This document shows, piece by piece, positions 1 to 8,016 of a stretch of DNA of 8,016 bases (the first letter of the stretch is position 1; the number at the start of each line of letters is the position of its first letter). The translations under genes were made by a program, and so were the position numbers. The notes below the pieces were generated by a model. The model did not search any database and was not told where the DNA came from. It saw only the letters and a list, made by a program, of their open reading frames with translations. Source of the stretch: an uncultured Actinomycetes bacterium (lineage in GTDB: Bacteria > Actinomycetota > Acidimicrobiia > Acidimicrobiales > RAAP-2); NCBI GenBank assembly GCA_903893955.1, contig CAITOG010000279.1:1-8016 (forward strand). Direction: 5' to 3'.

Positions 1-927
1 CCCCGACACGATCCCGGTGGCGCCGTTGGCCAGGAACGGACCGACAGCGGGTGATGACTCGACGATCTGGCCACCGTTGGCATAGGTGTCGAAGGCGCAC
101 TTCAAGCCGCCCTCTCCGAGGACGCCCTTGTTGCCGGTGGTTCGGATGACTCGGACGTGGCCGCCGTTCTGGTAGACCGCGCCATATGCCAAGCCGCCGG
201 TCGAGTCGCCGCCCTCAATGATGCTCACGGACTTCGACGGGCCGTTCAGCCGTGCCACGGCAGGCGTCGAGACGCCTGAGTCGCCCTGGAACCAGGGGTT
301 CCAGCCGGGCAGCACCGCACCGGTCGTCGCGTTCATGGCGTACTCCGACTGACCGAGGCTCATGCCGACCGTGTCGAGGATCCCGTTGTCGTAGTAGAGG
401 GTCATGCCCGATCCCACGCCGTTGTGGGCGCAGAGCGTGTCGCCGACGGGGTTGTTCACACGACGCTTCCAGAGCACCGAGGCGTCAGCGTTCACGGCGG
501 TGTAGCCGCCCCAGGTGCCGTCGGCTGCCTGGCAGGCGACCCCACGGTTGCCGCGCCCGAAGAAGACGGTGTCGAATCCTGTGCCTGTCAGCGAGGCCGC
601 CGAAGGAGGGGCATCGATCGGGACCGACGAGGAGAAGAGCACCCGGGTCCGGCCGGTCGAGAGGTCCGACGCGTAGAGCCGACCTGTGCGATCGCCGACC
701 ACGATGGCTGGTGTTGGCTTGTCCGCCGTCCCGTTGATCTGGGCGATCGTCGGCGATGACTGGCCGATCGGATTGTCGAGGTCGTAGCCCTGCAGGTCGC
801 TCTGCCAGGTTGCGGAGATCTGACCGAGCGACGCATGCGAGGTCGCCGCGCTGGAGCTCGCTTCGGCGACCGGGATGGCCGTCGCACAGAGCACCGCACC
901 AACACCTGCGATTGCCCACCTCTTCAT
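1..927 (-). CDS. Secreted beta-propeller-like protein of unknown function (3' end beyond window)
   Basis: The frame is open for 309 codons from an ATG at 925-927 and runs off the left edge, so the C-terminus is missing. Residues 1-23 form a clear Sec signal peptide: MKRW, then a hydrophobic stretch, then an AEA cleavage site before a Ser/Ala-rich start. C14 is not in a lipobox, so this is not an obvious lipoprotein. The mature part has spaced repeats that start with an S-[ST]-P-[AT]-[IV] signature at about residues 57, 220 and 291. Each leads into short Gly-rich strands such as AIVVGDRTGRLYASDLSTG, as in FG-GAP or PQQ-type beta-propellers. The mature part seen so far has Cys at 132, 166 and 277, which could form disulphides outside the cell. 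It lies 45 bp downstream of argS on the same strand. The role is unknown: cell-surface binding or a secreted enzyme are both possible. The reading frame is well supported, the fold is probable, and the function is not assigned. Confidence 0.8.
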   Translation of the reverse strand, partial: MKRWAIAGVGAVLCATAIPVAEASSSAATSHASLGQISATWQSDLQGYDLDNPIGQSSPTIAQINGTADKPTPAIVVGDRTGRLYASDLSTGRTRVLFSSSVPIDAPPSAASLTGTGFDTVFFGRGNRGVACQAADGTWGGYTAVNADASVLWKRRVNNPVGDTLCAHNGVGSGMTLYYDNGILDTVGMSLGQSEYAMNATTGAVLPGWNPWFQGDSGVSTPAVARLNGPSKSVSIIEGGDSTGGLAYGAVYQNGGHVRVIRTTGNKGVLGEGGLKCAFDTYANGGQIVESSPAVGPFLANGATGIVSG

Positions 928-940
928 AGGAGAAAACGTA
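928..940 (-). promoter_or_regulatory. Candidate -10 element for a leaderless mRNA of the secreted propeller gene
   Basis: Read on the minus strand, TACGTT (940-935) matches the actinobacterial TANNNT -10 pattern and ends 7 nt before the ATG. That spacing would put the transcription start at or next to the start codon. The bases between (TTCTCCT) are pyrimidine-rich and contain no Shine-Dalgarno motif, which fits a leaderless transcript. No convincing -35 hexamer is seen. This is an inference from spacing alone. Confidence 0.4.
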
Positions 941-972
941 GCGGGATCTTTCGGCTCAGGGTCTTCACCCCT

Positions 973-2685
973 TCACATTCGCTCTGGCGCCTCAATTCCA
1001 AGCAGTCCAAGGCCGAGGCGCAGCGACGACGCTGTCAGCTCGCAGAGCTCGAGCCGACTCGCCCTCGTGGCCTCATCGGGCGCCTGCAAGACAGAGCACT
1101 GCTCATAAAAAGACGTGAAGTGCTGTGCCAGGTCGAAGAGGTAGGTGCAGAGCTTCGACGGACTCAGGCTCTCGACGGTGGCAGCGACCGCATCAGGCAG
1201 TGCGACCAGGTGGCGGGCCAGCGAGCGCTCCGCGGGATGGCCGAGCAGGATCCCGCCAGCGGCCGGCTGGTCCTCGAGACGTCGAAAGATGGAACGGATG
1301 CGTGCGTGGGCATACTGCAGGTAGGGCCCGGTGGCTCCCTCGAAGGCGAGCATCCGGTCCCAGTCGAAGATGTAGTCGCGCTGGCGATCGGTCGACAGGT
1401 CGGCGAACTTGATGGCCCCCATCGCCACCTGCCGAGCCGTGGCCTCGAGTGAGTCGTCATCGTGCCCCCGCTCGAGGAGCGCGCTGCGGGCGCGCTCGGT
1501 GCCCTCGGCCAAGAGGTCCTGGAGCTTGACCGTGCCGCCTGCCCTGGTCTTGAACATCTTGCGATCCGGACCGAGCACGTTGCCGAAGGCCACATGGATG
1601 GCCTCTGTCCCCTCTGGGAGCCAGCCGGCCATCTTGGCCACGGCGAAGACCATCTCGAAGTGCTGCGCTTGGGGCGCACCGACCACGTAGAGGATGCGCT
1701 GGGCGCCGAGTGTGCCGACACGATCGCGCACTGCGGCCAGATCGGTTGCCGCGTAGCCATACCCTTCATCGGACTTTCGCACGATCAGCGGCAGTGGCTC
1801 ACCAGCGCGGTTGGTGAACCCCGGTGGGAAGACGCAGGCCGCGCCATTCGAATCGACGAGGAGCCCGGCAGCATCGAGATCGTCGACGACCGCATCGAGC
1901 AATGGGTTGTAGTACGACTCCCCCACCACGTCGGACTCCTCGAGCAGGACGCCAAGCTCGCTGTAGACCGCGTCGAAGTAGCGGACTGATTCTGCAACCA
2001 GCAGCCGCCACAACCGAAGCGTCTCCTCGTCGCCGGCCTGCAGCGACACGACACGGCTGCGGCTGCGCTCCTTGAACCCGTCGTCCGCATCGAACTTGGC
2101 CCTCGCCTCGGTGTAGAAGCCGTTGAGGTCACCGACCGAGAGACCCTGGACAGCCTCGGCCTCTCCCATGTCGAGAAGATGCTCGATGAGCATCCCGAAC
2201 GGGGTGCCCCAGTCGCCGACGTGGTTCCGACGCACCACCACCGCGCCGGTGAGCTCGAGGATCCGGCAGAGCGAGTCACCGATCACCGTCGAGCGCAGAT
2301 GGCCGACGTGCATCTCCTTGGCCACGTTGGGCGCCGAGTAGTCCACGACCACGACGCCGGCCTCAGGGTCAGCGGGCACGCCGAGCGCTTCGTCATCACC
2401 CATCTCGACGAGCTGCTCGATCAGCGCCTCATCTGCGATGGTCAGGTTGATGAAGCCGGGACCGGCGATCTCCGTCGACGAGACCAGGCCAGACAGATCC
2501 GCGATGGCCAGGATCTCCTCGGCCACCTCACGCGGGGCGCGACCAAGGCGCTTGGCAAGCGCCATCGCTCCGTTGACCTGGAAGTCGGCGCGATCAGATT
2601 CACGCAGGACCGGATCGGCGCCGGGGTCGAGCTGATCGAAGGCGGGAACGAGTCGATCGAGCAGTCGCGCAGACAAGGTGGGCAT
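973..2685 (-). CDS. argS: Arginyl-tRNA synthetase
   Basis: This 570-residue class Ia aminoacyl-tRNA synthetase charges tRNA-Arg with arginine in the cytoplasm, using ATP. Residues 1-100 form the N-terminal additional domain that recognises the tRNA D-loop, ending with the typical GPGFINLTI stretch (76-83). The catalytic domain opens with SAPN (117-120) and the HIGH signature as HVGH (126-129), followed by NHVGDWGTPFG. The second signature is degenerate, KMFKTRAGG (376-384), as is usual in ArgRS enzymes that lack a strict KMSKS. The anticodon-binding DALR domain follows from about residue 455 and ends in the family-typical LLGIEAPERM. The length is normal and nothing is missing. The ATG at 2683-2685 gives the expected N-terminus. 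The upstream ATG at 2691-2693 is out of frame. The start lies 30 bp after the preceding gene on the same strand, so co-transcription is likely. Identification is secure. Confidence 0.98.
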   Translation of the reverse strand: MPTLSARLLDRLVPAFDQLDPGADPVLRESDRADFQVNGAMALAKRLGRAPREVAEEILAIADLSGLVSSTEIAGPGFINLTIADEALIEQLVEMGDDEALGVPADPEAGVVVVDYSAPNVAKEMHVGHLRSTVIGDSLCRILELTGAVVVRRNHVGDWGTPFGMLIEHLLDMGEAEAVQGLSVGDLNGFYTEARAKFDADDGFKERSRSRVVSLQAGDEETLRLWRLLVAESVRYFDAVYSELGVLLEESDVVGESYYNPLLDAVVDDLDAAGLLVDSNGAACVFPPGFTNRAGEPLPLIVRKSDEGYGYAATDLAAVRDRVGTLGAQRILYVVGAPQAQHFEMVFAVAKMAGWLPEGTEAIHVAFGNVLGPDRKMFKTRAGGTVKLQDLLAEGTERARSALLERGHDDDSLEATARQVAMGAIKFADLSTDRQRDYIFDWDRMLAFEGATGPYLQYAHARIRSIFRRLEDQPAAGGILLGHPAERSLARHLVALPDAVAATVESLSPSKLCTYLFDLAQHFTSFYEQCSVLQAPDEATRASRLELCELTASSLRLGLGLLGIEAPERM

Positions 2686-2715
2686 CTGCCCATCTTCCCA
2701 CCTGACCGAAGTGGT

Positions 2716-3816
2716 TCAGGTCGATGTCGCCCCGGAGATCCCGTCCATGATCCCCGCCGCCCGGAAGGGTCCGAAGAACCCCTGCTCCAAGAGGCCGTAG
2801 CCGACGTTGCCGTCGTACCGGAACTCGGCCAGGTGGTCGATGATCCCGTACTGGGCGAGGCCCTTGATCTCCTCCACGTCGAGCGTGAGCCCCTGGACGA
2901 CGAGGTCGGGACCCTGGTACATCCCGTGTCGCCAATCGGCGTCGATCCCATAGCCAGTCCCGAGCGAGACGAAGTTCGGGAGCAAGGAGGTGCAGTCGAT
3001 GGTGATCGAACTCTTGGGGAACTCGAGCACCGACGAGCGCACGATGCGGGTGCCGGGCTCGATGTCGTGGTGCCACACCACCAGGCCGAGATCGTCGATC
3101 TCCCGGGACGGATCGTGCCAGACCCGCTCTCCCTGGGTGAGGTGGCGGACGCCGTCGTCATCTTGGTGGCAGATGTAGAAGATCGAGTGGTCCTCGAACT
3201 GCATCGGGAAGTAGTTCCACATCCCGGGCAAGACGATCAAGCCCTCCCTGATCCCTGGCGGCTCGGCCTCGCCGACGGGACGGATGCCCCATGAACGATC
3301 GCGGTTGCCGCCACCCTCGATCGCAAGGTCCGTACCGCCGATCGACATGGTGCCGCTCCAGCGCCCGGTCTGGGCGAGCCTGTTCGTGTCGAACACGAGG
3401 CGACCCTTCTGGCGCAGTGTCTGGCGCGGCTCGAGCAAGGCCTCGATCTCACCTTCGAACGTGACGTCCATCGCCACAGAGTGCTCGGTCGGCTCCACGA
3501 TGACCCGGAGTCGCTTGAGCGGCTCAAGCACCTCGATGCGGATCGGCCCGACCGAGAGATCGGCCCGGTCGACCAGTGGCTTCGAAGAGCGGACGATGTG
3601 CTGCGTGTCGCCATAGCGGACGTCGATGAAGGCGTCGGTGGTCCCGAGGTTTGGGTACTGGCCGAGTCCGAAGATCGCGAACAGGTCATGTGAGTCGGGG
3701 TACAGGTTGAAGTAGTACCGGTCGTAGAAGTTCCTGTCCGAGGTCGCTGCATGAGCGATGAGCTCGGCGCTCTGGTGGACCGGGAAGTCGTCGAAGCTCG
3801 TCAGCTCATTGGTCAT
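2716..3816 (-). CDS. AttH/CrtC-like (DUF7064/7065-type) protein of unknown function
   Basis: This 366-residue soluble protein has no signal peptide and no membrane segment. The clearest motif is NRDRSWGIRP (171-180), preceded by a Gly-rich turn. It resembles the GxRDxSWG signature of actinobacterial DUF7064/DUF7065 proteins and of the AttH/hydroxyneurosporene synthase (CrtC) lipocalin-like group. The many beta-strand-like stretches and aromatic residues (RNFYDRYYFNLYP, 28-40) fit a double-barrel fold that could hold a hydrophobic ligand. The family link comes from motif memory, not a search, and no reaction can be assigned. The ATG at 3814-3816 is chosen because GAGG lies 6 nt upstream (3823-3826). 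An ATG 13 codons further up would extend the protein into the Gly/Cys-rich end of fmdB and give an implausible Arg-rich tail. The gap to fmdB is only 8 bp, so the two are probably translated from one message. Confidence 0.85.
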   Translation of the reverse strand: MTNELTSFDDFPVHQSAELIAHAATSDRNFYDRYYFNLYPDSHDLFAIFGLGQYPNLGTTDAFIDVRYGDTQHIVRSSKPLVDRADLSVGPIRIEVLEPLKRLRVIVEPTEHSVAMDVTFEGEIEALLEPRQTLRQKGRLVFDTNRLAQTGRWSGTMSIGGTDLAIEGGGNRDRSWGIRPVGEAEPPGIREGLIVLPGMWNYFPMQFEDHSIFYICHQDDDGVRHLTQGERVWHDPSREIDDLGLVVWHHDIEPGTRIVRSSVLEFPKSSITIDCTSLLPNFVSLGTGYGIDADWRHGMYQGPDLVVQGLTLDVEEIKGLAQYGIIDHLAEFRYDGNVGYGLLEQGFFGPFRAAGIMDGISGATST

Positions 3817-3824
3817 GGTGTGCC

Positions 3825-4040
3825 TCAACCGCCGCAGCAGCCGCCGCCACAGCACCCGCCGCCTGTGGCAGGTGCCGGCGACGGCGAGCTCGATGTGCCG
3901 GTGGTGGCGAAGACAGGGAGGAGGCGGACAGCCCCGACGTGGCCAGCCGGGCAGGTGGCTGGCTCATCGGCCTCTGCCATCGGTCGTGCCATCTCGTAGG
4001 TCGTCTCGCACGTGGTGCAGCGGTAGTCGTAGCGCGGCAT
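3825..4040 (-). CDS. FmdB-family zinc-ribbon protein
   Basis: This 71-residue protein starts MPRYDYRCTTCETTYE, the hallmark of the FmdB/putative regulatory zinc-ribbon family, with a first knuckle at C8 and C11. The second knuckle reads CPAGH (C30, H34) where the family often has CxxC, so the metal site would be Cys3His or incomplete. A VRLLPVFATTG stretch follows, as in actinobacterial members. The C-terminus is a Ser/Pro linker and a Gly-Cys tail with two CC pairs (C63, C64, C68, C69). The family is often called regulatory after its link to the amidase/formamidase locus of Methylophilus, but its role in most bacteria is not established. The ATG at 4038-4040 begins exactly at the conserved MPRYDY. 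A purine-rich GGGGGA lies 6 nt upstream. It is the first gene of the minus-strand run, divergent from acnA. Confidence 0.9.
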   Translation of the reverse strand: MPRYDYRCTTCETTYEMARPMAEADEPATCPAGHVGAVRLLPVFATTGTSSSPSPAPATGGGCCGGGCCGG

Positions 4041-4054
4041 TGATCGTCCCCCAG

Positions 4055-4086
4055 TCCTTAGGCCACATGGCCCGCCGCTGATCGTA
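4055..4086 (-). promoter_or_regulatory. Candidate promoter and leader for the fmdB-argS operon
   Basis: On the minus strand, TACGAT (4086-4081) fits the TANNNT -10 pattern. A start about 7 nt further on would leave a leader of roughly 33 nt. This leader contains TAAGGA (4060-4055), and just beyond it GGGGGA (4052-4047) is a possible ribosome site 6 nt before the fmdB ATG. No clear -35 element is seen. The -10 lies inside the left copy of the 19-bp direct repeat. Confidence 0.3.
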
Positions 4087-4132
4087 GCCACGAGGGCTGC
4101 CGGCGGCGAGAACGGCCCGCCGCCGGTCGTAG
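4069..4132. repeat. 19-bp direct repeat pair in the fmdB/acnA divergent region
   Basis: Two copies of a 19-bp unit, at 4069-4087 and 4114-4132, match at 17 of 19 positions. Both begin GGCCCGCCGC and end TCGTAG. Their starts are 45 bp apart, close to four helical turns. The right copy runs into the candidate acnA -10 element and the left copy contains the candidate fmdB -10 element in the opposite direction. They could be paired binding sites for a regulator of both transcripts. The G+C-rich sequence makes a chance match less surprising. Confidence 0.5.
4100..4126. promoter_or_regulatory. 9-bp inverted repeat, possible operator upstream of acnA
   Basis: CCGGCGGCG (4100-4108) is an exact reverse complement of CGCCGCCGG (4118-4126), with a 9-base spacer. 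The palindrome ends 4 bases before the candidate acnA -10 element and so covers the -35/spacer region, where a dimeric repressor would block transcription. Actinobacterial aconitase genes are known to be controlled by a TetR-type repressor (AcnR in Corynebacterium), but this site does not visibly match a known operator. Function is inferred only from position. Confidence 0.35.
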
Positions 4133-4141
4133 GATGGGTCC
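4130..4141 (+). promoter_or_regulatory. Candidate -10 element or Shine-Dalgarno site for acnA
   Basis: TAGGAT at 4130-4135 fits the TANNNT -10 pattern and ends 6 nt before the acnA ATG, which would give a leaderless message. The same bases include AGGA (4131-4134), 7 nt before the ATG, which could instead be a ribosome-binding site on a longer transcript. The sequence cannot decide between the two. Confidence 0.35.
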
Positions 4142-6517
<2,376 letters not shown>

Positions 6518-6832
6518 GCGGTCATCGTCGAATCGTTCGAGCGGATCCACCGCTCCAACTTGGTCGGCATGGGCGTAGTGCCCTTGCAGTTCCCTGCAGG
6601 CCAGAGCGCCGACTCTCTCGGGCTCGATGGCACCGAGGTGTTTGACATCACCGGCCTTGAGGTCCTGAACGACGGCACCATCCCGAAGACCGTCGAGGTC
6701 ACCGCGACGAAGGCCGATGGCACCACGATCAGCTTCGAGGCACGCGTCAGGATCGACACCCTGACCGAGGTCGACTACTTCCGCCACGGCGGCGTGCTGC
6801 CCTTCGTCCTGCGGGATCTCGCGAGCCGCTAG
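6518..6832 (+). pseudogene. acnA: C-terminal part of aconitase downstream of the in-frame TAG
   Basis: These 104 codons plus a TAG stop continue the acnA frame. The first residues, AVIVESFERIHRSNLVGMGV, are the highly conserved AcnA C-terminal segment, followed by VPLQFPAGQSADSLGLDG and a final FRHGGVLPFVLRDLASR that matches the normal end of the family. Together with the upstream 791 codons this makes 896 positions, a normal full length. No frameshift, gap or second stop is present, so selection has not visibly relaxed. A separate start is conceivable at TTG 6560 or ATG 6569, but both lie inside the conserved segment and no ribosome site stands out. It is therefore best read as the tail of one gene, reached only by stop readthrough, or as the dead remnant of a recent mutation, or as an artefact of one wrong base. 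Confidence 0.85.
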
Positions 6833-6840
6833 GCGTCACG

Positions 6841-6858
6841 GCCGCCGTCTCAGGCGGT
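6841..6858. terminator. Weak hairpin between convergent acnA and the PIG-L gene
   Basis: CCGCC (6842-6846) pairs with GGCGG (6853-6857) around a 6-base loop, with a possible outer G-U pair. It sits where the two convergent genes end, only 17 bp apart. The stem is short, lies partly in the deacetylase coding end, and has no run of T on either side. It is a poor candidate for an intrinsic terminator. Confidence 0.2.
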
Positions 6859-7650
6859 GTTGACCACCTTGAAGGCTTCTGCGAGGCGAGTGGGCTTGAG
6901 GCCCGCTGCGCCAGCGACCATTCGGCCCCAGTTCCCCAGCAGCTCAGGCAGGTGGCTGCCATCGCCGACCTGGCTCACGTGCGAGGAGAGCGCCGCGAGC
7001 TTCGCGTCGAAGGCCTTGGTGGTGTCGACCACGACGTCGGGCGACTGCATCGCCATGACCCACACCTCAGGGACCGTGTGTGGCTCCAAGCCCTCGTTGT
7101 CGAGCAGCTCGGGGAAGGCGAAGGGGTTGCGAGCATCGGGGTAGACCGCCCGAAGCGCGGCAGCCCCGGCTTCGAGGTGATCAGGGTGCGACGCGTAGAT
7201 CCGCTCGAGGTTGATCTCGGGGCTCTGGCAGATCACACGATCAGGACGGACCTGACGGATGACCCGAGACAGATCCTTTCGAAGCGACAGGTTCGCCTCG
7301 ACCTGACCGTCGAGATGGCCCAAGAAGATGAGGCGCTCGACACCGACGCACGCCGCCGCGGCGGTCTGCTCGCGACGTCGGATCGCGGCACGCTGCTCCT
7401 GGGTGGTGTCGAGGTCTGAGCCGCCTGCGTCTCCGTCGGTGACGAGGCAGTAGACCACCTCGACGCCCGCCTTGGTCATCATGGCAACGGTCCCGGCAGC
7501 TCCGAAGTCAACGTCATCGGGATGGGCGGTGATCACGAGGACCCGCTCGACGCCGTCAGCCGGGTCGACCACCTTGAGCGACGGCGCCGCCGCCTGCGTT
7601 GATGCGTCTGTGGCCTTCTGGGCCTTCTTCTTACGCTTCTTCGAGCTCAC
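6850..7650 (-). CDS. PIG-L/LmbE-family zinc-dependent deacetylase
   Basis: This 266-residue cytoplasmic protein belongs to the GlcNAc-PI de-N-acetylase family, whose members remove N-acetyl groups from GlcNAc-containing substrates with a bound zinc. The N-terminal signature is AHPDDVDFGAAGT (42-54), with H43 and D46 as expected metal ligands and D45 as the likely base. The third ligand is in ASHPDHLEAG (153-162), where H155 and H158 both lie. R91, R92 and E94 fit the conserved RRxE segment after the first motif. The first 20 residues are Lys-rich and low in complexity. The substrate is unknown. Mycothiol enzymes MshB and Mca are family members in actinobacteria, but their first motif is usually AHPDDE, so this looks like another subgroup. 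The start is GTG at 7648-7650, overlapping the helicase stop by 4 nt (GTGA), which suggests coupled translation. It ends 17 bp from the end of the acnA frame, facing it. Confidence 0.92.
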   Translation of the reverse strand: MSSKKRKKKAQKATDASTQAAAPSLKVVDPADGVERVLVITAHPDDVDFGAAGTVAMMTKAGVEVVYCLVTDGDAGGSDLDTTQEQRAAIRRREQTAAAACVGVERLIFLGHLDGQVEANLSLRKDLSRVIRQVRPDRVICQSPEINLERIYASHPDHLEAGAAALRAVYPDARNPFAFPELLDNEGLEPHTVPEVWVMAMQSPDVVVDTTKAFDAKLAALSSHVSQVGDGSHLPELLGNWGRMVAGAAGLKPTRLAEAFKVVNTA

Positions 7651-8016
7651 AGGACCGAGTCAGCCGGGTCCGGCGTCCAGGTCGCGAGCTCCGTGAGGTG
7701 CGGGCTGTTGGAGAAGATCTCAACGATCGGGATCCGCAGCGCCAGCCGCCGCTGGATCACCTCAGCCTCGACCAACTGGTTCCAGAGGAGCAGCGACACG
7801 ACGACGCCGTCGGTGCCTGCTCGTGCGGTCCGGCCAGAACGGTGCAGGTAGGCCTTCTCATCTTCGGGCGGGTCATAGTGGACGACCACGTCGACGCCGT
7901 CGATGTGCAGGCCTCGGGCGGCGACGTCGGTGGCGACGAGCACGTGGAGCTTGTCGCCGGTGAAGTCGGCCAGCGCCTTCTCGCGCTGCTGCTGGCGGAG
8001 GTCGCCGTGGATGGCA
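7647..8016 (-). CDS. DEAD-box RNA helicase, C-terminal part (5' end beyond window)
   Basis: The frame is open from the right edge and gives 122 residues plus a TGA stop. It contains the second RecA-like domain of an ATP-dependent DEAD-box RNA helicase: motif IV-region AIHGDLRQQQRE at the edge, motif V VATDVAARGLHI, and motif VI YLHRSGRTARAG with the arginine finger residues. Such enzymes remodel RNA in ribosome assembly or mRNA decay. After motif VI the protein runs on for only about 50 residues, so there is no long Arg/Gly-rich tail of the DeaD/CsdA or RhlE kind. The N-terminal domain with the Walker A and DEAD motifs is outside the window. The TGA (7649-7647) is shared with the GTG start of the deacetylase. 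The family is certain; the subfamily cannot be named from this part. Confidence 0.93.
   Translation of the reverse strand, partial: AIHGDLRQQQREKALADFTGDKLHVLVATDVAARGLHIDGVDVVVHYDPPEDEKAYLHRSGRTARAGTDGVVVSLLLWNQLVEAEVIQRRLALRIPIVEIFSNSPHLTELATWTPDPADSVL

Noticed and set aside
1534..1560. Loss of the KMSKS signature in ArgRS as a defect
   Set aside because: Many ArgRS enzymes have a degenerate second signature followed by FKTRAGG, and the rest of the protein is complete.
2179..3294. A 371-codon open frame on the plus strand opposite argS and the AttH-like gene
   Set aside because: It is antisense to two well-supported genes, has no recognisable domain, and is expected in high-G+C DNA where stops are rare on the opposite strand.
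3817..3855. A longer N-terminus for the AttH-like protein, starting at 3855
   Set aside because: The extra 13 residues are Arg/Leu-rich, overlap the Gly-Cys end of fmdB in another frame, and lack a ribosome site. The start at 3816 has GAGG 6 nt upstream.
6539..6555. A 6-bp stem (GAGCGG/CCGCTC) about 20 nt after the amber codon, as a readthrough signal
   Set aside because: The bases encode the conserved E-R-I-H-R-S residues and the stem is short, so chance pairing is the simpler explanation.

Overview
The window is high-G+C DNA from a bacterial chromosome. Its codon choice, frequent non-ATG starts, weak Shine-Dalgarno sites and gene types suggest an actinobacterium, perhaps of the Acidimicrobiia. 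That placement is an inference from protein style, not a search result. No tRNA, rRNA, CRISPR array, insertion sequence or phage gene was seen. Genes fill nearly the whole window, and the longest stretch without coding is about 100 bases.

The left half (1-4040) is a run of four genes on the minus strand. In transcription order they are a small FmdB-type zinc-ribbon protein, a protein of unknown function that resembles the AttH/CrtC (hydroxyneurosporene synthase-like) lipocalin group, arginyl-tRNA synthetase (argS), and a secreted beta-propeller-like protein that runs off the left edge. The first three are tightly spaced (8 and 30 bp) and look like one operon. The secreted gene follows after 45 bp, with its own candidate promoter just before its ATG.

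A 101-bp divergent region (4041-4141) separates fmdB from aconitase (acnA) on the plus strand. It holds a near-identical 19-bp direct repeat and a 9-bp inverted repeat next to the candidate acnA -10 element.

The main finding is in acnA. The reading frame is intact and strongly conserved from 4142 to 6832, except for one in-frame TAG at 6515-6517. The stop sits 12 codons after the active-site Ser-Ser-Arg triplet, at a place where the family normally has Arg. The 104 codons after it are still a normal aconitase C-terminus and end at another TAG. Either the enzyme is newly broken, the stop is suppressed, or the base is a sequencing or assembly error.

The right end (6850-8016) is a minus-strand pair that converges on acnA: the C-terminal part of a DEAD-box RNA helicase, which overlaps by 4 nt (GTGA) a PIG-L/LmbE-type zinc deacetylase. 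Most of the window is housekeeping: translation, the TCA cycle and RNA remodelling. The proteins of unknown role are the AttH-like protein, the secreted propeller and the deacetylase.
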